A stretch of DNA of 5,977 nt from SIG607 sp045655165 (GCA_045655165.1 JAZOOT010000030.1:1-5977); one strand, 5' to 3'; counted from the stretch's first letter, positions 1 to 5,580 are shown. Notes: generated by a model from the sequence alone, not told the origin. Made by a program: numbers and translations.

Positions 1-1
1 T

Positions 2-478
2 TTATTTGTTTAAAATATAAATTCCAAGGTTTAAATATGCAGCGAATATAATCCACAACAAATAGGGTATTTGCAAAATTGCTGCGGGTTTTGATATGCT
101 CCAATATTTATAAATTGTTAGTGCTACGCTTAAAATTAGCAAAAGTATCCAAATAAAAGCGAACAAGTACATTCTTGCATTAAAGAAAATTATACTCCAC
201 CAAAAGTTTAAAAACAAACTTATTGCGTATACCGATAAAGAAACAGAAACTTGGCTATAATTTACACCTCTTTTGTTATATACCAATGCGGCGCTTATGC
301 CCATAAGCACATAAAGTATTGTCCATACAATAGGAAATAAAATGCTTGGCGGAGAAAGGGGAGGACGGTCAATTGTTTTGTAAATATCCATACTGTTTCT
401 TGTAAAAAACGCCGCAAGACCGCCTACAGCCAACGCAATGGCAATAGAAATTATATAGGGCTTTAACTTTTTAAACAT
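2..478 (-). CDS. tspO: TspO/MBR family membrane protein
   Basis: Probable tryptophan-rich sensory protein (TspO/MBR, relative of the mitochondrial benzodiazepine receptor), a five-helix integral membrane protein that binds porphyrins and other hydrophobic ligands in studied members. The 158 residues fit the usual family length (about 155-165). Hydrophobic segments lie at about 7-27, 46-66, 79-100, 103-124 and 131-155. Family hallmarks are visible: the proline-rich RPPLSPPSILFPIVWTILY (38-56), LNFWWSIIFF (90-99) and PYLLWIIFAAYLNLGIYILN (138-157). The frame stays open upstream to 526, but I chose the ATG at 478 because GAGGTG lies 6 nt before it, and the protein then starts with the typical short basic MFKKLKPY. 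The stop codon occupies 4-2, so the gene is complete. It is divergent from the DUF1846 gene. Its ligand and role here cannot be read from sequence. Confidence 0.93.
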   Translation of the reverse strand: MFKKLKPYIISIAIALAVGGLAAFFTRNSMDIYKTIDRPPLSPPSILFPIVWTILYVLMGISAALVYNKRGVNYSQVSVSLSVYAISLFLNFWWSIIFFNARMYLFAFIWILLLILSVALTIYKYWSISKPAAILQIPYLLWIIFAAYLNLGIYILNK

Positions 479-484
479 AGCATT

Positions 485-490
485 CACCTC
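485..490 (-). promoter_or_regulatory. Ribosome binding site of tspO
   Basis: GAGGTG on the minus strand, 6 nt before the ATG at 478-476. It decides the start: the 16 extra residues of the longer open frame would be encoded by the leader and by this site itself. Confidence 0.8.
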
Positions 491-514
491 AAAAAATAAT
501 GTGCTTATATTTCT

Positions 515-520
515 ATTATA
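515..520 (-). promoter_or_regulatory. Possible -10 box for tspO
   Basis: A perfect TATAAT on the minus strand, 36 nt upstream of the tspO start codon, in the AT-rich divergent intergenic region. I find no good -35 hexamer at 16-18 nt spacing (GTATAG at 543-538 is poor) and no extended TG motif, so this is only a candidate. Confidence 0.35.
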
Positions 521-571
521 TTTCACAAAACCGAGTGCTATACTTATTAGTAAAAAAAATTAAGTTTATGG

Positions 572-600
572 TTGAAAAAAGTAAATATATATCGTATAAT
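572..600 (+). promoter_or_regulatory. Sigma-A promoter of the DUF1846 gene
   Basis: TTGAAA at 572-577 and a perfect TATAAT at 595-600, separated by exactly 17 nt. This matches the housekeeping sigma-70/sigma-A consensus at 11 of 12 positions. Transcription would begin near 607, giving a leader of about 37 nt before the ATG at 644. No operator-like palindrome overlaps it, which suggests strong and largely constitutive expression. Confidence 0.82.
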
Positions 601-632
601 TGGTATGTTGAATTTATGGCACAGGGGTTAAA

Positions 633-638
633 AGGTGG
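633..638 (+). promoter_or_regulatory. Ribosome binding site of DUF1846 gene
   Basis: AGGTGG, 5 nt before the ATG at 644. A GTG that could extend the frame (635-637) lies inside this site, which rules it out as the likely start. Confidence 0.8.
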
Positions 639-643
639 TATAT

Positions 644-2128
644 ATGATTAGGAAAGTTGGCTTTGATAACGAAAAGTATTTGGAACTTCAGTCTAAATAC
701 ATTAAAGAAAGAATTGATAAATTTTCCGGTAAGTTGTATTTAGAACTTGGCGGTAAACTTTTTGACGACTTTCACGCCTCACGCGTACTACCCGGCTTTA
801 AACCCGACAGCAAAATGAAAATGCTTTTAAACCTTAAAGAGTGCTCTGAAATTGTTATTTCCATTAGCGCTGTGGACATTGAAAAGAATAAAATTCGCGG
901 TGATTTGGGTATTTCTTACGATACCGATTTATTGCGCCTTATTGATTCGTTCCGTTCGGTTGGACTTTATGTTAGCAGTGTTGTTATAACTAAATATGCA
1001 GGTCAGTACGCGGCTGATGTGTTTAAAAAGAAACTCGAAAATCTGGGACTTAATGTTTATATGCATTATGTAATTGACGGTTACCCCAACAACATTCCCT
1101 TTATTGTTAGCGAAGCCGGTTACGGCAGAAACGAATATATTGAAACCACTAAACCGCTTGTTATTGTAACCGCACCGGGTCCCGGAAGCGGTAAGTTGGC
1201 AACCTGTCTTTCGCAACTTTACCACGAACACAAACGCGGTGTTACAGCAGGTTATGCAAAGTTTGAAACATTCCCAATTTGGAATTTGCCTTTAAAACAC
1301 CCCGTAAACCTTGCTTATGAAGCAGCTACTGCCGATTTAAACGACCTTAATATGATTGACCCGTATCACCTTGAGGCATACGGCGAAATGACGGTAAACT
1401 ATAACCGCGACGTTGAAGCGTTCCCGCTTTTAAAGGCAATTTTGGAACAAATTTTGGGCGAAAGTCCTTATCAATCACCAACCGATATGGGTGTAAATAT
1501 GGTGGGTAACTGCATAATTGATAACGATGTTGTTTGCGAAGCCGCCAAACAGGAAATTGTACGCCGTTACTATAAAGTTTTGTGCGATAAACTTATGGGC
1601 AGGGTTGGTGAATCTGCCGTAATTAAAGCCGATTCAATAATGAAACAGGCCGAAGTTACACTTGCTCAAAGGGCGGTTGTAAAACCTGCTTTAGACAAGG
1701 CGGAAAGTTCGGGCAAACACGCCGTTGCTATTGAACTTGATAACGGCGAAATTGTAACAGGTAAAAGCAGCGAACTGCTTGGCAGTGTTTCGGCAGCAAT
1801 GCTTAATGCAATGAAAATTATGGCGGATATTGACGACGATGTGCCTTTGCTTGCACAGTCGTTTATTGAACCCATTGTTAAACTTAAAAGGGAAACTTTC
1901 CGTTCTAAAAACTCGCATCTTAATTCAAACGAAATGTTAATTGCGCTTTCAAGCAGTGCGGTGGTAAACCCGCAGGCAAGCAAAGCACTTGAAAAAATTA
2001 GCCGTTTACGCGGCGCAGAACTTCATTCTTCGGTAATGCTTAACGAAACCGATGAAATGGTGCTTAAAAAACTTGGTATAAATTACACAAGTGAGCCGGT
2101 GCGCAGAAACAAAAATTTATATCACTAA
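644..2128 (+). CDS. DUF1846 family protein
   Basis: Member of the DUF1846 (UPF0371) family, widespread in Firmicutes and Actinobacteria. To my knowledge its biochemical function is not established. From the ATG at 644 it has 494 residues, the usual size for the family. Recognisable family stretches are LYLELGGKLFDDFHASRVLPGF (31-52), KIRGDLGISYDTDLLRL (83-99) and the glycine-rich APGPGSGK (177-184). The last resembles a nucleotide-binding P-loop but lacks the exact Walker A spacing. VNMVGNCIIDND lies near the middle, and the C-terminal third (from about 330) fits the separate C-terminal DUF1846 domain. There is no signal peptide or membrane segment, so it should be cytosolic. It appears monocistronic, with its own near-consensus promoter and an intrinsic terminator starting 3 nt after the stop. 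The identification is firm; the function is unknown. Confidence 0.93.
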   Translation: MIRKVGFDNEKYLELQSKYIKERIDKFSGKLYLELGGKLFDDFHASRVLPGFKPDSKMKMLLNLKECSEIVISISAVDIEKNKIRGDLGISYDTDLLRLIDSFRSVGLYVSSVVITKYAGQYAADVFKKKLENLGLNVYMHYVIDGYPNNIPFIVSEAGYGRNEYIETTKPLVIVTAPGPGSGKLATCLSQLYHEHKRGVTAGYAKFETFPIWNLPLKHPVNLAYEAATADLNDLNMIDPYHLEAYGEMTVNYNRDVEAFPLLKAILEQILGESPYQSPTDMGVNMVGNCIIDNDVVCEAAKQEIVRRYYKVLCDKLMGRVGESAVIKADSIMKQAEVTLAQRAVVKPALDKAESSGKHAVAIELDNGEIVTGKSSELLGSVSAAMLNAMKIMADIDDDVPLLAQSFIEPIVKLKRETFRSKNSHLNSNEMLIALSSSAVVNPQASKALEKISRLRGAELHSSVMLNETDEMVLKKLGINYTSEPVRRNKNLYH

Positions 2129-2130
2129 TA

Positions 2131-2156
2131 AAAAACGCCCAAAAGGGCGTTTTTTT
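2131..2156 (+). terminator. Intrinsic terminator after DUF1846 gene
   Basis: The GC-rich stem ACGCCC/GGGCGT (2135-2140 with 2145-2150) closes an AAAA loop and is followed by an unbroken run of seven T (2150-2156). Flanking A and T runs can extend the stem to about 10 bp, so on the minus strand it would also have a T-run. It starts 3 nt after the stop codon and insulates this gene from the downstream operon. Confidence 0.92.
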
Positions 2157-2157
2157 C

Positions 2158-2186
2158 TTGCAAAAATATATTTGCTGTTATATAAT
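2158..2186 (+). promoter_or_regulatory. Sigma-A promoter of M50-scpA-scpB-ytfJ operon
   Basis: TTGCAA (2158-2163, 4 of 6 matches to the -35 consensus) and a perfect TATAAT (2181-2186) with 17-nt spacing. The -35 box begins 2 nt after the terminator T-tract. Transcription would start near 2193, about 31 nt before the TTG at 2224. The next gaps are short (24 nt), overlapping (11 nt) and 43 nt, so this is probably the main promoter for all four genes. Confidence 0.72.
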
Positions 2187-2210
2187 AAAATTAATTATAA
2201 ATATTTAAAA

Positions 2211-2215
2211 GGGAG
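2211..2215 (+). promoter_or_regulatory. Ribosome binding site of M50 protease gene
   Basis: GGGAG, 8 nt before a TTG codon at 2224. It is the best Shine-Dalgarno match in the leader and favours the TTG start. The first in-frame ATG (2251) has only a weak GTGGAAG-like stretch close upstream. Confidence 0.6.
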
Positions 2216-2223
2216 TCTTATAA

Positions 2224-2898
2224 TTGCTTATTAGATTACTAAGTGGAAGCATGAATTTTTATCAGGTTATTGCATATGTAATTTCTGCTTTGGTTGTAAT
2301 TTTTTTAACCTTGCCATTCCACGAATTTGCTCACGCATATATTGCCGATAAAATGGGCGATAGAACCGCGCGTTATATGGGTCGGCTTACAATTAACCCC
2401 ATGGCACACATTGATTATTGGGGTGCGCTTGGTATTTTGTTTTTGGGATTTGGTTGGGCAAAACCCGTGCCCGTTAACCCGCAGAACTTTAAAAACCCAA
2501 AAGCAGGGATGGCAATAACCGCTTTTGCCGGCCCGCTAATGAACGTTTTGCTTGGCGGTGTTTCGTGGTTTTTTTATTACTGGGTTGCTTTTTTAAACGT
2601 TTCAAGAAACAGTGTGTGGCTTTTTTACATTTCGCTTTTCTTTGCTTTTTTCACACAAATAAATATAAGTTTGGCGGTATTTAATTTAATACCAATTCCT
2701 CCGCTTGACGGTTCGCGCCTTTTAAACGTTTTTTTGCCTTCAAAATATTATTTTTTAATAATGAAATATGAACGCTTTTTCACACTTTTCATTTTGCTTT
2801 TAATTTACACAGGCGTACTTGACGGACCAATGAATTTTGTTTCAAACTTTATTTATAAAATTATAAGCATTTTGCCAAGTTTAATTTTTGGCTTTTAA
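2224..2898 (+). CDS. Site-2 protease family (M50) membrane metallopeptidase
   Basis: Zinc intramembrane protease of the M50 (S2P) family, compact type without a PDZ domain. From the TTG start it has 224 residues. The zinc-binding and catalytic motif HEFAH is at 33-37 inside the first hydrophobic helix. A second cluster, FNLIPIPPLDG (153-163), supplies the third metal ligand Asp162. GWAKPVPVNP (77-86) and FAGPLMN (101-107) are typical of this subfamily. Roughly five to six hydrophobic segments are visible. In Clostridia and related groups it commonly sits directly before scpA and scpB, as here, 24 nt upstream of scpA. Its substrate is not known, and the linkage to condensin genes may reflect co-expression only. 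The start is uncertain: TTG at 2224 has the better ribosome binding site, while ATG at 2251 would remove nine residues and no motif. Confidence 0.92.
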   Translation: MLIRLLSGSMNFYQVIAYVISALVVIFLTLPFHEFAHAYIADKMGDRTARYMGRLTINPMAHIDYWGALGILFLGFGWAKPVPVNPQNFKNPKAGMAITAFAGPLMNVLLGGVSWFFYYWVAFLNVSRNSVWLFYISLFFAFFTQINISLAVFNLIPIPPLDGSRLLNVFLPSKYYFLIMKYERFFTLFILLLIYTGVLDGPMNFVSNFIYKIISILPSLIFGF

Positions 2899-2922
2899 AA
2901 AATATAAAACAGACGGTGAATT

Positions 2923-3648
2923 ATGGAAGTTATGCTTTCGTATAAGTTGGAAGATTTTGAGGGTCCCCTTGATTTGCTTTTACAACTTATTGCAAAAAAC
3001 AAACTGAATATTAACGAAATTAAACTTACGGTTTTAATTGAGCAATATCTTTCTCACATTGAAAAAATGAATTTAGAGGAAGATATGGACGTTGCAAGTG
3101 ATTTTCTGCAAATGGCTTCGCGTTTAATTTATATAAAAACAATTAGTTTGTTACCAAAACACGAAGAAATTGAAGAACTTAAAGAGCAACTTACAGGTGA
3201 ACTTATTGAATATCAGCTTTGCCGTGAAACTGCCCAAAAACTTACCGAAATTTATGCAAAGTACGACCGCTTTGTGCGTGTGCCTGAAGAGGTTGAGGTT
3301 GATAAAACCTATGCCTTAACCCATAAGTCAAGCGTGCTTTACGAAGCATATTTGTCGGCGGTTGGTAAGGGGATGCGGAAAACACCTGTATCTACAGCGC
3401 CCTTTACCAAAATTGTTGCCAAAAAAATTGTTTCGGTTTCAACCAAAATAGTTTATGTTTTAAGAAACCTTGTGCGCGGCGGTACAAAGAAGTTAAGCGA
3501 ACTTTATTCGGGTGCAAAAAGCCGTTCGGAACTTGTTGCAACCTTTCTTGCCGTTTTGGAACTTTGCAAGAATAACCGTGTAAAAATTGACGGTAAAAGC
3601 AGTGACACAAGAATTACTTTAATAAAGGAGAAAAACAATGAAAACTGA
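2923..3648 (+). CDS. scpA: Segregation and condensation protein A
   Basis: ScpA is the kleisin subunit of the bacterial SMC-ScpAB condensin. It bridges the SMC heads and acts in chromosome compaction and segregation. The 241 residues are near the family norm (about 240-260). The N-terminal domain shows the signature FEGPLDLLLQLI (12-23), followed by the helical stretch DVASDFLQMASRLIYIKTISLLP (56-78). An acidic region (80-95) and the middle segment would contact ScpB. The C-terminal winged helix (about 170-235, VLRNLVRGGTKKLSELYSGAKSRSELVATFLAVLEL) would bind the SMC head. The ATG at 2923 has GGTG 4 nt upstream, rather close. An ATG at 2932 is also possible and would give MLSYKLEDFEGP, nearer to common ScpA starts. 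The 3' end overlaps scpB by 11 nt, so the partners are translationally linked. Confidence 0.96.
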   Translation: MEVMLSYKLEDFEGPLDLLLQLIAKNKLNINEIKLTVLIEQYLSHIEKMNLEEDMDVASDFLQMASRLIYIKTISLLPKHEEIEELKEQLTGELIEYQLCRETAQKLTEIYAKYDRFVRVPEEVEVDKTYALTHKSSVLYEAYLSAVGKGMRKTPVSTAPFTKIVAKKIVSVSTKIVYVLRNLVRGGTKKLSELYSGAKSRSELVATFLAVLELCKNNRVKIDGKSSDTRITLIKEKNNEN

Positions 3649-4219
3649 TTTAACTGCGGCATTTGAAGCGGTGTTGTTTTCTTCGGGCGAAAGCGTTAGT
3701 ATTGACCGCTTTGCCCTTGCTTTTGAAATAGAATTTGATGAAGTTGTTGAAACAATGGAAAAATTGGCAGAACAACTTGAGAACAGGGGCATTAAACTTA
3801 TTCGCATTGAAAACGCATATCAACTTTGTTCAAAAAGCGAATATGGCACATACATTAGAAAGGTTGCCGATATGCGCCGTAAATCTCCGCTTTCTTCGGC
3901 AGGTATGGAGGTTTTGGCGGTGGTTGCATACAACCAACCCGTTACAAAAGCATTCATTGAACAGGTGCGCGGGGTAGATTGCTCTAGCACCGTAACAAAT
4001 CTTTTAGAAAAGGGCTTAATCGAAGAAAAAGGCAGGTTAGAACTTCCCGGCAGACCGCTTTTATACGGTACAACCAAAAACTTTTTGCGTTGTTTCGGCA
4101 TAAGCGATATAAAAGAACTTCCGCCAATTGAAAGAAACGAAACGGTGGAAATGCCTGTTCTTGCCGAACAACTTTCGGCTTTGGGTGATTTAGCTGAAGA
4201 AGAACAAGAAAAGGAATAA
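3638..4219 (+). CDS. scpB: Segregation and condensation protein B
   Basis: ScpB is the winged-helix dimer that binds ScpA in the SMC condensin complex. The 193 residues are the normal length. The first winged helix covers about 5-80 (FEAVLFSSGESVSIDRFA at 9-26). The second, about 84-155, holds the hallmark LSSAGMEVLAVVAYNQPVTK (85-104), RGVDCSSTVTNLLEKGLIEE (111-130) and PGRPLLYGTTKNFLRCFG (137-154). The tail after 165 is acidic and probably disordered. The ribosome binding site AGGAG (3626-3630) lies inside the end of scpA, 7 nt before the ATG. The 11-nt overlap suggests coupled synthesis of the two partners. Leucine codons here are CTT, TTA or TTG with no CTG or CTC, a useful baseline for comparison with the glycan genes downstream. 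Confidence 0.96.
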   Translation: MKTDLTAAFEAVLFSSGESVSIDRFALAFEIEFDEVVETMEKLAEQLENRGIKLIRIENAYQLCSKSEYGTYIRKVADMRRKSPLSSAGMEVLAVVAYNQPVTKAFIEQVRGVDCSSTVTNLLEKGLIEEKGRLELPGRPLLYGTTKNFLRCFGISDIKELPPIERNETVEMPVLAEQLSALGDLAEEEQEKE

Positions 4220-4230
4220 TTAAAAAAAAT

Positions 4231-4253
4231 TAGGAAAAATTCCTATAAAGGAA
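4231..4253 (+). promoter_or_regulatory. Alternative hairpins before ytfJ
   Basis: One pyrimidine-rich segment can pair two ways. TAGGAA (4231-4236) pairs with TTCCTA (4240-4245) across a 3-nt loop. TTCCT (4240-4244) can instead pair with AGGAA (4249-4253), part of the ytfJ ribosome binding region, across ATAA. The two pairings exclude each other. The stems are short (6 and 5 bp) and AT-rich, and there is no T-run, so a terminator is unlikely. A regulatory role is only a suggestion. Confidence 0.3.
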
Positions 4254-4262
4254 AGTGATAAT

Positions 4263-4628
4263 ATGGCAGAAAGCAGTATTAAAAACATTTTAGACGTTAC
4301 AATGGAAAAATTACGCGCCGTTGTTGACGCAGATACCATTGTTGGAAAACCTATAGTAATTGGTGAAAACACCTTAATTCCCGTTTCTAAAATAACAATG
4401 GGTATTGCTTCAGGCGGTGCCGATATCCCCAATAAAAGCGCAAACGCGGCTTTTGGCGGCGGCGGTGGTGCCGGTTTAAGCGTTACTCCCGTTGCATTTT
4501 TATTGGTAACGGCAAACGGCGTAAGGGTACTTCCCATAACCACAGAATCTAATTCAATTGACCGCGCTATTGCGGCTGCCCCCGAAATTATTGATAAAGT
4601 AAAAGAAACCTTTAATAAAGCAAATTAA
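4263..4628 (+). CDS. ytfJ: GerW/YtfJ family sporulation protein
   Basis: Small soluble protein of the YtfJ (GerW) family. In Bacillus subtilis GerW is a spore protein needed for normal germination responses. The 121 residues are close to the typical length. The order of family features is clear: an N-terminal amphipathic helix (NILDVTMEKLRAVVDADTIVG, 8-28), GKPIVIGENTLIPVSKITMGIASGG (28-52), the glycine run FGGGGGAGLSVTPVAFLLV (64-82) and a C-terminal helix (99-119). AAGGA lies 10 nt and AAGTG about 5 nt before the ATG at 4263. The gene is 43 nt after scpB and probably the last gene of that operon. In many Clostridia a DUF2953 gene lies just before ytfJ; here there is none. It suggests, but does not prove, a spore-forming host, because relatives of this family also occur in non-sporulating prokaryotes. 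Confidence 0.93.
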   Translation: MAESSIKNILDVTMEKLRAVVDADTIVGKPIVIGENTLIPVSKITMGIASGGADIPNKSANAAFGGGGGAGLSVTPVAFLLVTANGVRVLPITTESNSIDRAIAAAPEIIDKVKETFNKAN

Positions 4629-4661
4629 GAATAGATTATTACACCTTTTCATAACATTTTG

Positions 4662-4680
4662 TTAGCCAAAGCTTTTAAAC
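4662..4680 (+). repeat. Left terminal inverted repeat
   Basis: TTAGCCAAAGCTTTTAAAC is the reverse complement of 4922-4940 except at 4673. Part of it (4664-4670) can also pair with TTTGGCT at 4716-4722, and 4675-4683 with CGGGTTTAA at 4700-4708, so alternative folds exist. Confidence 0.85.
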
Positions 4681-4689
4681 CCGAACCAG

Positions 4690-4796
4690 CCTAAAAGGGC
4701 GGGTTTAAGGCGTCTTTTGGCTCTTTGTCGCCCATAGGCGACAGCCTTATGTGCTTTGCATCACCAAAATCCACTCATAAATCCGCGCCTTTTAGG
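4690..4796. repeat. Left hairpin lobe of the element
   Basis: CCTAAAAGG (4690-4698) pairs with CCTTTTAGG (4788-4796). After one bulged base (4787) the pairing continues for nine more pairs (4699-4707 with 4778-4786, one of them G.T). Further in, TTTTGG (4715-4720) meets CCAAAA (4764-4769). The apex holds a perfect 7-bp hairpin, TGTCGCC and GGCGACA around CATA (4726-4743). An alternative local hairpin is TTAAACCCG (4675-4683) with CGGGTTTAA (4700-4708). Confidence 0.7.
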
Positions 4797-4799
4797 TCA

Positions 4800-4915
4800 C
4801 AGAATTTTGTGATTAAAGGATTTACGGTGTGGCAAGGCACAAAACACAGTTAATCCTAACGGATTAACGAGTATTTTAACAATGCCACAGCGTAAAAACC
4901 TTATCCCAAAATCTG
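4800..4915. repeat. Right hairpin lobe of the element
   Basis: A long imperfect palindrome. Paired blocks from outside in: 4800-4802/4913-4915, ATTTTG 4804-4809/4907-4912, 4811-4813/4903-4905, AAGG 4816-4819/4899-4902, TTTACG 4821-4826/4891-4896 and TGTGGCA 4828-4834/4883-4889. Two 14-nt internal strands then lead to the perfect apical stem GTTAATCC/GGATTAAC (4849-4856/4861-4868) around TAAC. That makes about 37 pairs, all Watson-Crick. Confidence 0.75.
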
Positions 4916-4921
4916 ATTTGC

Positions 4922-4940
4922 GTTTAAATGCTTTGGCTAA
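4922..4940 (-). repeat. Right terminal inverted repeat
   Basis: GTTTAAATGCTTTGGCTAA is the partner of the left terminal repeat, with one mismatch (4929 against 4673). Its last bases TAA form the 5' part of the TAAGGAG ribosome binding site of the next gene. Confidence 0.85.
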
Positions 4941-4944
4941 GGAG
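4938..4944 (+). promoter_or_regulatory. Ribosome binding site of sugar transferase
   Basis: TAAGGAG, 6 nt before the ATG at 4951. It fixes the start there, although the frame is open back to an ATG at 4882. The three left bases belong to the inverted repeat; GGAG lies just outside it. Confidence 0.85.
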
Positions 4945-4950
4945 TACATA

Positions 4951-5580
4951 ATGTACGCGAAATTTTTTAAAAGACCAATGGACTTCTGTCTGTCGCTTCT
5001 GGCACTTATCGTGCTCTCCCCTATTTTACTGATTTTAATGGTGCTGGGCGCAATAGTGATGAAGGGTAATCCGTTTTTCACACAAGCAAGACCCGGCAAG
5101 AATGAAAAGATATTTAAGCTTATCAAGTTCCGCACAATGACCTGCGAAACCGACAAGGACGGCAACCCCCTGCCCGACGAGAAAAGACTTACAAAATACG
5201 GCAGACTGCTTCGCAGCACCTCGCTCGACGAACTGCCCGAGCTTATAAACATCCTCAAAGGCGATATGTCGATAGTCGGCCCCAGACCGTTGCTTGTGAA
5301 ATATCTGCCGCTTTATAACGAAAGGCAAAAGCATCGCCACGATGTAAGGCCCGGACTTACAGGTCGTGCACAGGTAAACGGAAGAAATGCTATCACCTGG
5401 GAAGCAAAGTTTGAAGAAGACATAGCGTACATAGAAAATGTTACTTTTTTGAATGATATTAAAATTATTCTTTCAACCGTACTAACGGTTTTCAAACGTG
5501 AGGGAATATCACAAGAAAACAACGCGACGATGGAAGAGTTTGAGGGAAATAAAACACATAAAGAATTGGTAAACATATGA
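4951..5580 (+). CDS. PglC-like phosphoglycosyl transferase (sugar transferase)
   Basis: Small monotopic phosphoglycosyl transferase of the bacterial sugar transferase family. It moves a sugar-1-phosphate from a UDP-sugar to undecaprenyl phosphate at the inner face of the membrane, the first committed step of a lipid-linked glycan. The 209 residues match the short PglC/WcaJ-core type (about 200). Features in order: basic KRPMDF (7-12), the reentrant hydrophobic helix with Ser-Pro (13-37), FFTQARPGKNEKIFKLIKFRTM (42-63), the catalytic Asp-Glu pair in SLDELPEL (91-98; D93, E94), GDMSIVGPRPLL (104-115), RHDVRPGLTGRAQVNGRNAITW (129-150), then DIKIILSTVLTVFKREGI. Overall it resembles enzymes transferring diNAcBac- or GalNAc-type phosphosugars, but the sugar cannot be read from sequence. 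It overlaps the acetyltransferase gene as ATGA. At least 11 of the first 22 leucine codons are CTG or CTC, unlike scpB. An earlier in-frame ATG (4882) lies in the mobile-like element and is rejected. Confidence 0.95.
   Translation: MYAKFFKRPMDFCLSLLALIVLSPILLILMVLGAIVMKGNPFFTQARPGKNEKIFKLIKFRTMTCETDKDGNPLPDEKRLTKYGRLLRSTSLDELPELINILKGDMSIVGPRPLLVKYLPLYNERQKHRHDVRPGLTGRAQVNGRNAITWEAKFEEDIAYIENVTFLNDIKIILSTVLTVFKREGISQENNATMEEFEGNKTHKELVNI

Larger units (their letters stand above)
4662..4940. mobile_element. MITE-like element, ~279 bp, no ORF
   Basis: Non-coding element bounded by inverted repeats that match at 18 of 19 positions (4662-4680 against 4922-4940). Partial matching continues inward to about 4689/4913. 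The interior is two long imperfect hairpins (4690-4796 and 4800-4915), so nearly every base is part of a pairing arm. Each terminal repeat has a TA at its outer edge (4663-4664 and 4938-4939). If this is a target duplication, the true repeat begins GCCAAAGC and the element would belong to the TA-targeting IS630/Tc1-mariner kind. TA is self-complementary, so sequence alone cannot separate target from repeat. Removing the element and one TA would join the DNA as GTTAAGGAG, a normal ribosome binding site 43 nt after ytfJ. I do not recognise a named family. The main alternative is a structured RNA leader for the downstream glycan gene. Confidence 0.6.

Noticed and set aside
635..643. GTG start for the DUF1846 gene
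   Set aside because: This GTG is part of the AGGTGG ribosome binding site of the ATG at 644 and has no site of its own.
4220..4543. Minus-strand open frame antisense to ytfJ
   Set aside because: It owes its length to the glycine- and alanine-rich codons of ytfJ; the plus-strand product is a firm family match.
4726..4743. Perfect 7-bp GC-rich hairpin as a terminator for ytfJ
   Set aside because: It is followed by AGCC and mixed sequence, not a T-run. It is better explained as the apex of the left lobe of the element.
4797..4812. TCACA/TGTGA palindrome as a CRP-like or other regulator site
   Set aside because: The near-palindrome overlaps the right-lobe arm, which pairs more extensively with 4903-4915, and no promoter lies beside it.
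4869..4880. TATTTT after the GTTAATCC hairpin as a -10 box or terminator tail
   Set aside because: There is no -35 at a sensible distance, and the T-run is only four long and interrupted, so neither reading is supported.
4629..4950. CRISPR array, tRNA or recombination site in the stretch without a gene
   Set aside because: The repeats are inverted and not regularly spaced direct repeats, no tRNA-like T-loop or anticodon arrangement is visible, and no integrase gene is present in the window.
4797..5258. Minus-strand open frame of about 153 codons across the element and the sugar transferase
   Set aside because: It lies antisense to a clearly conserved enzyme, shows no recognisable domain, and runs across the element boundary. 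It is a shadow of the real gene.
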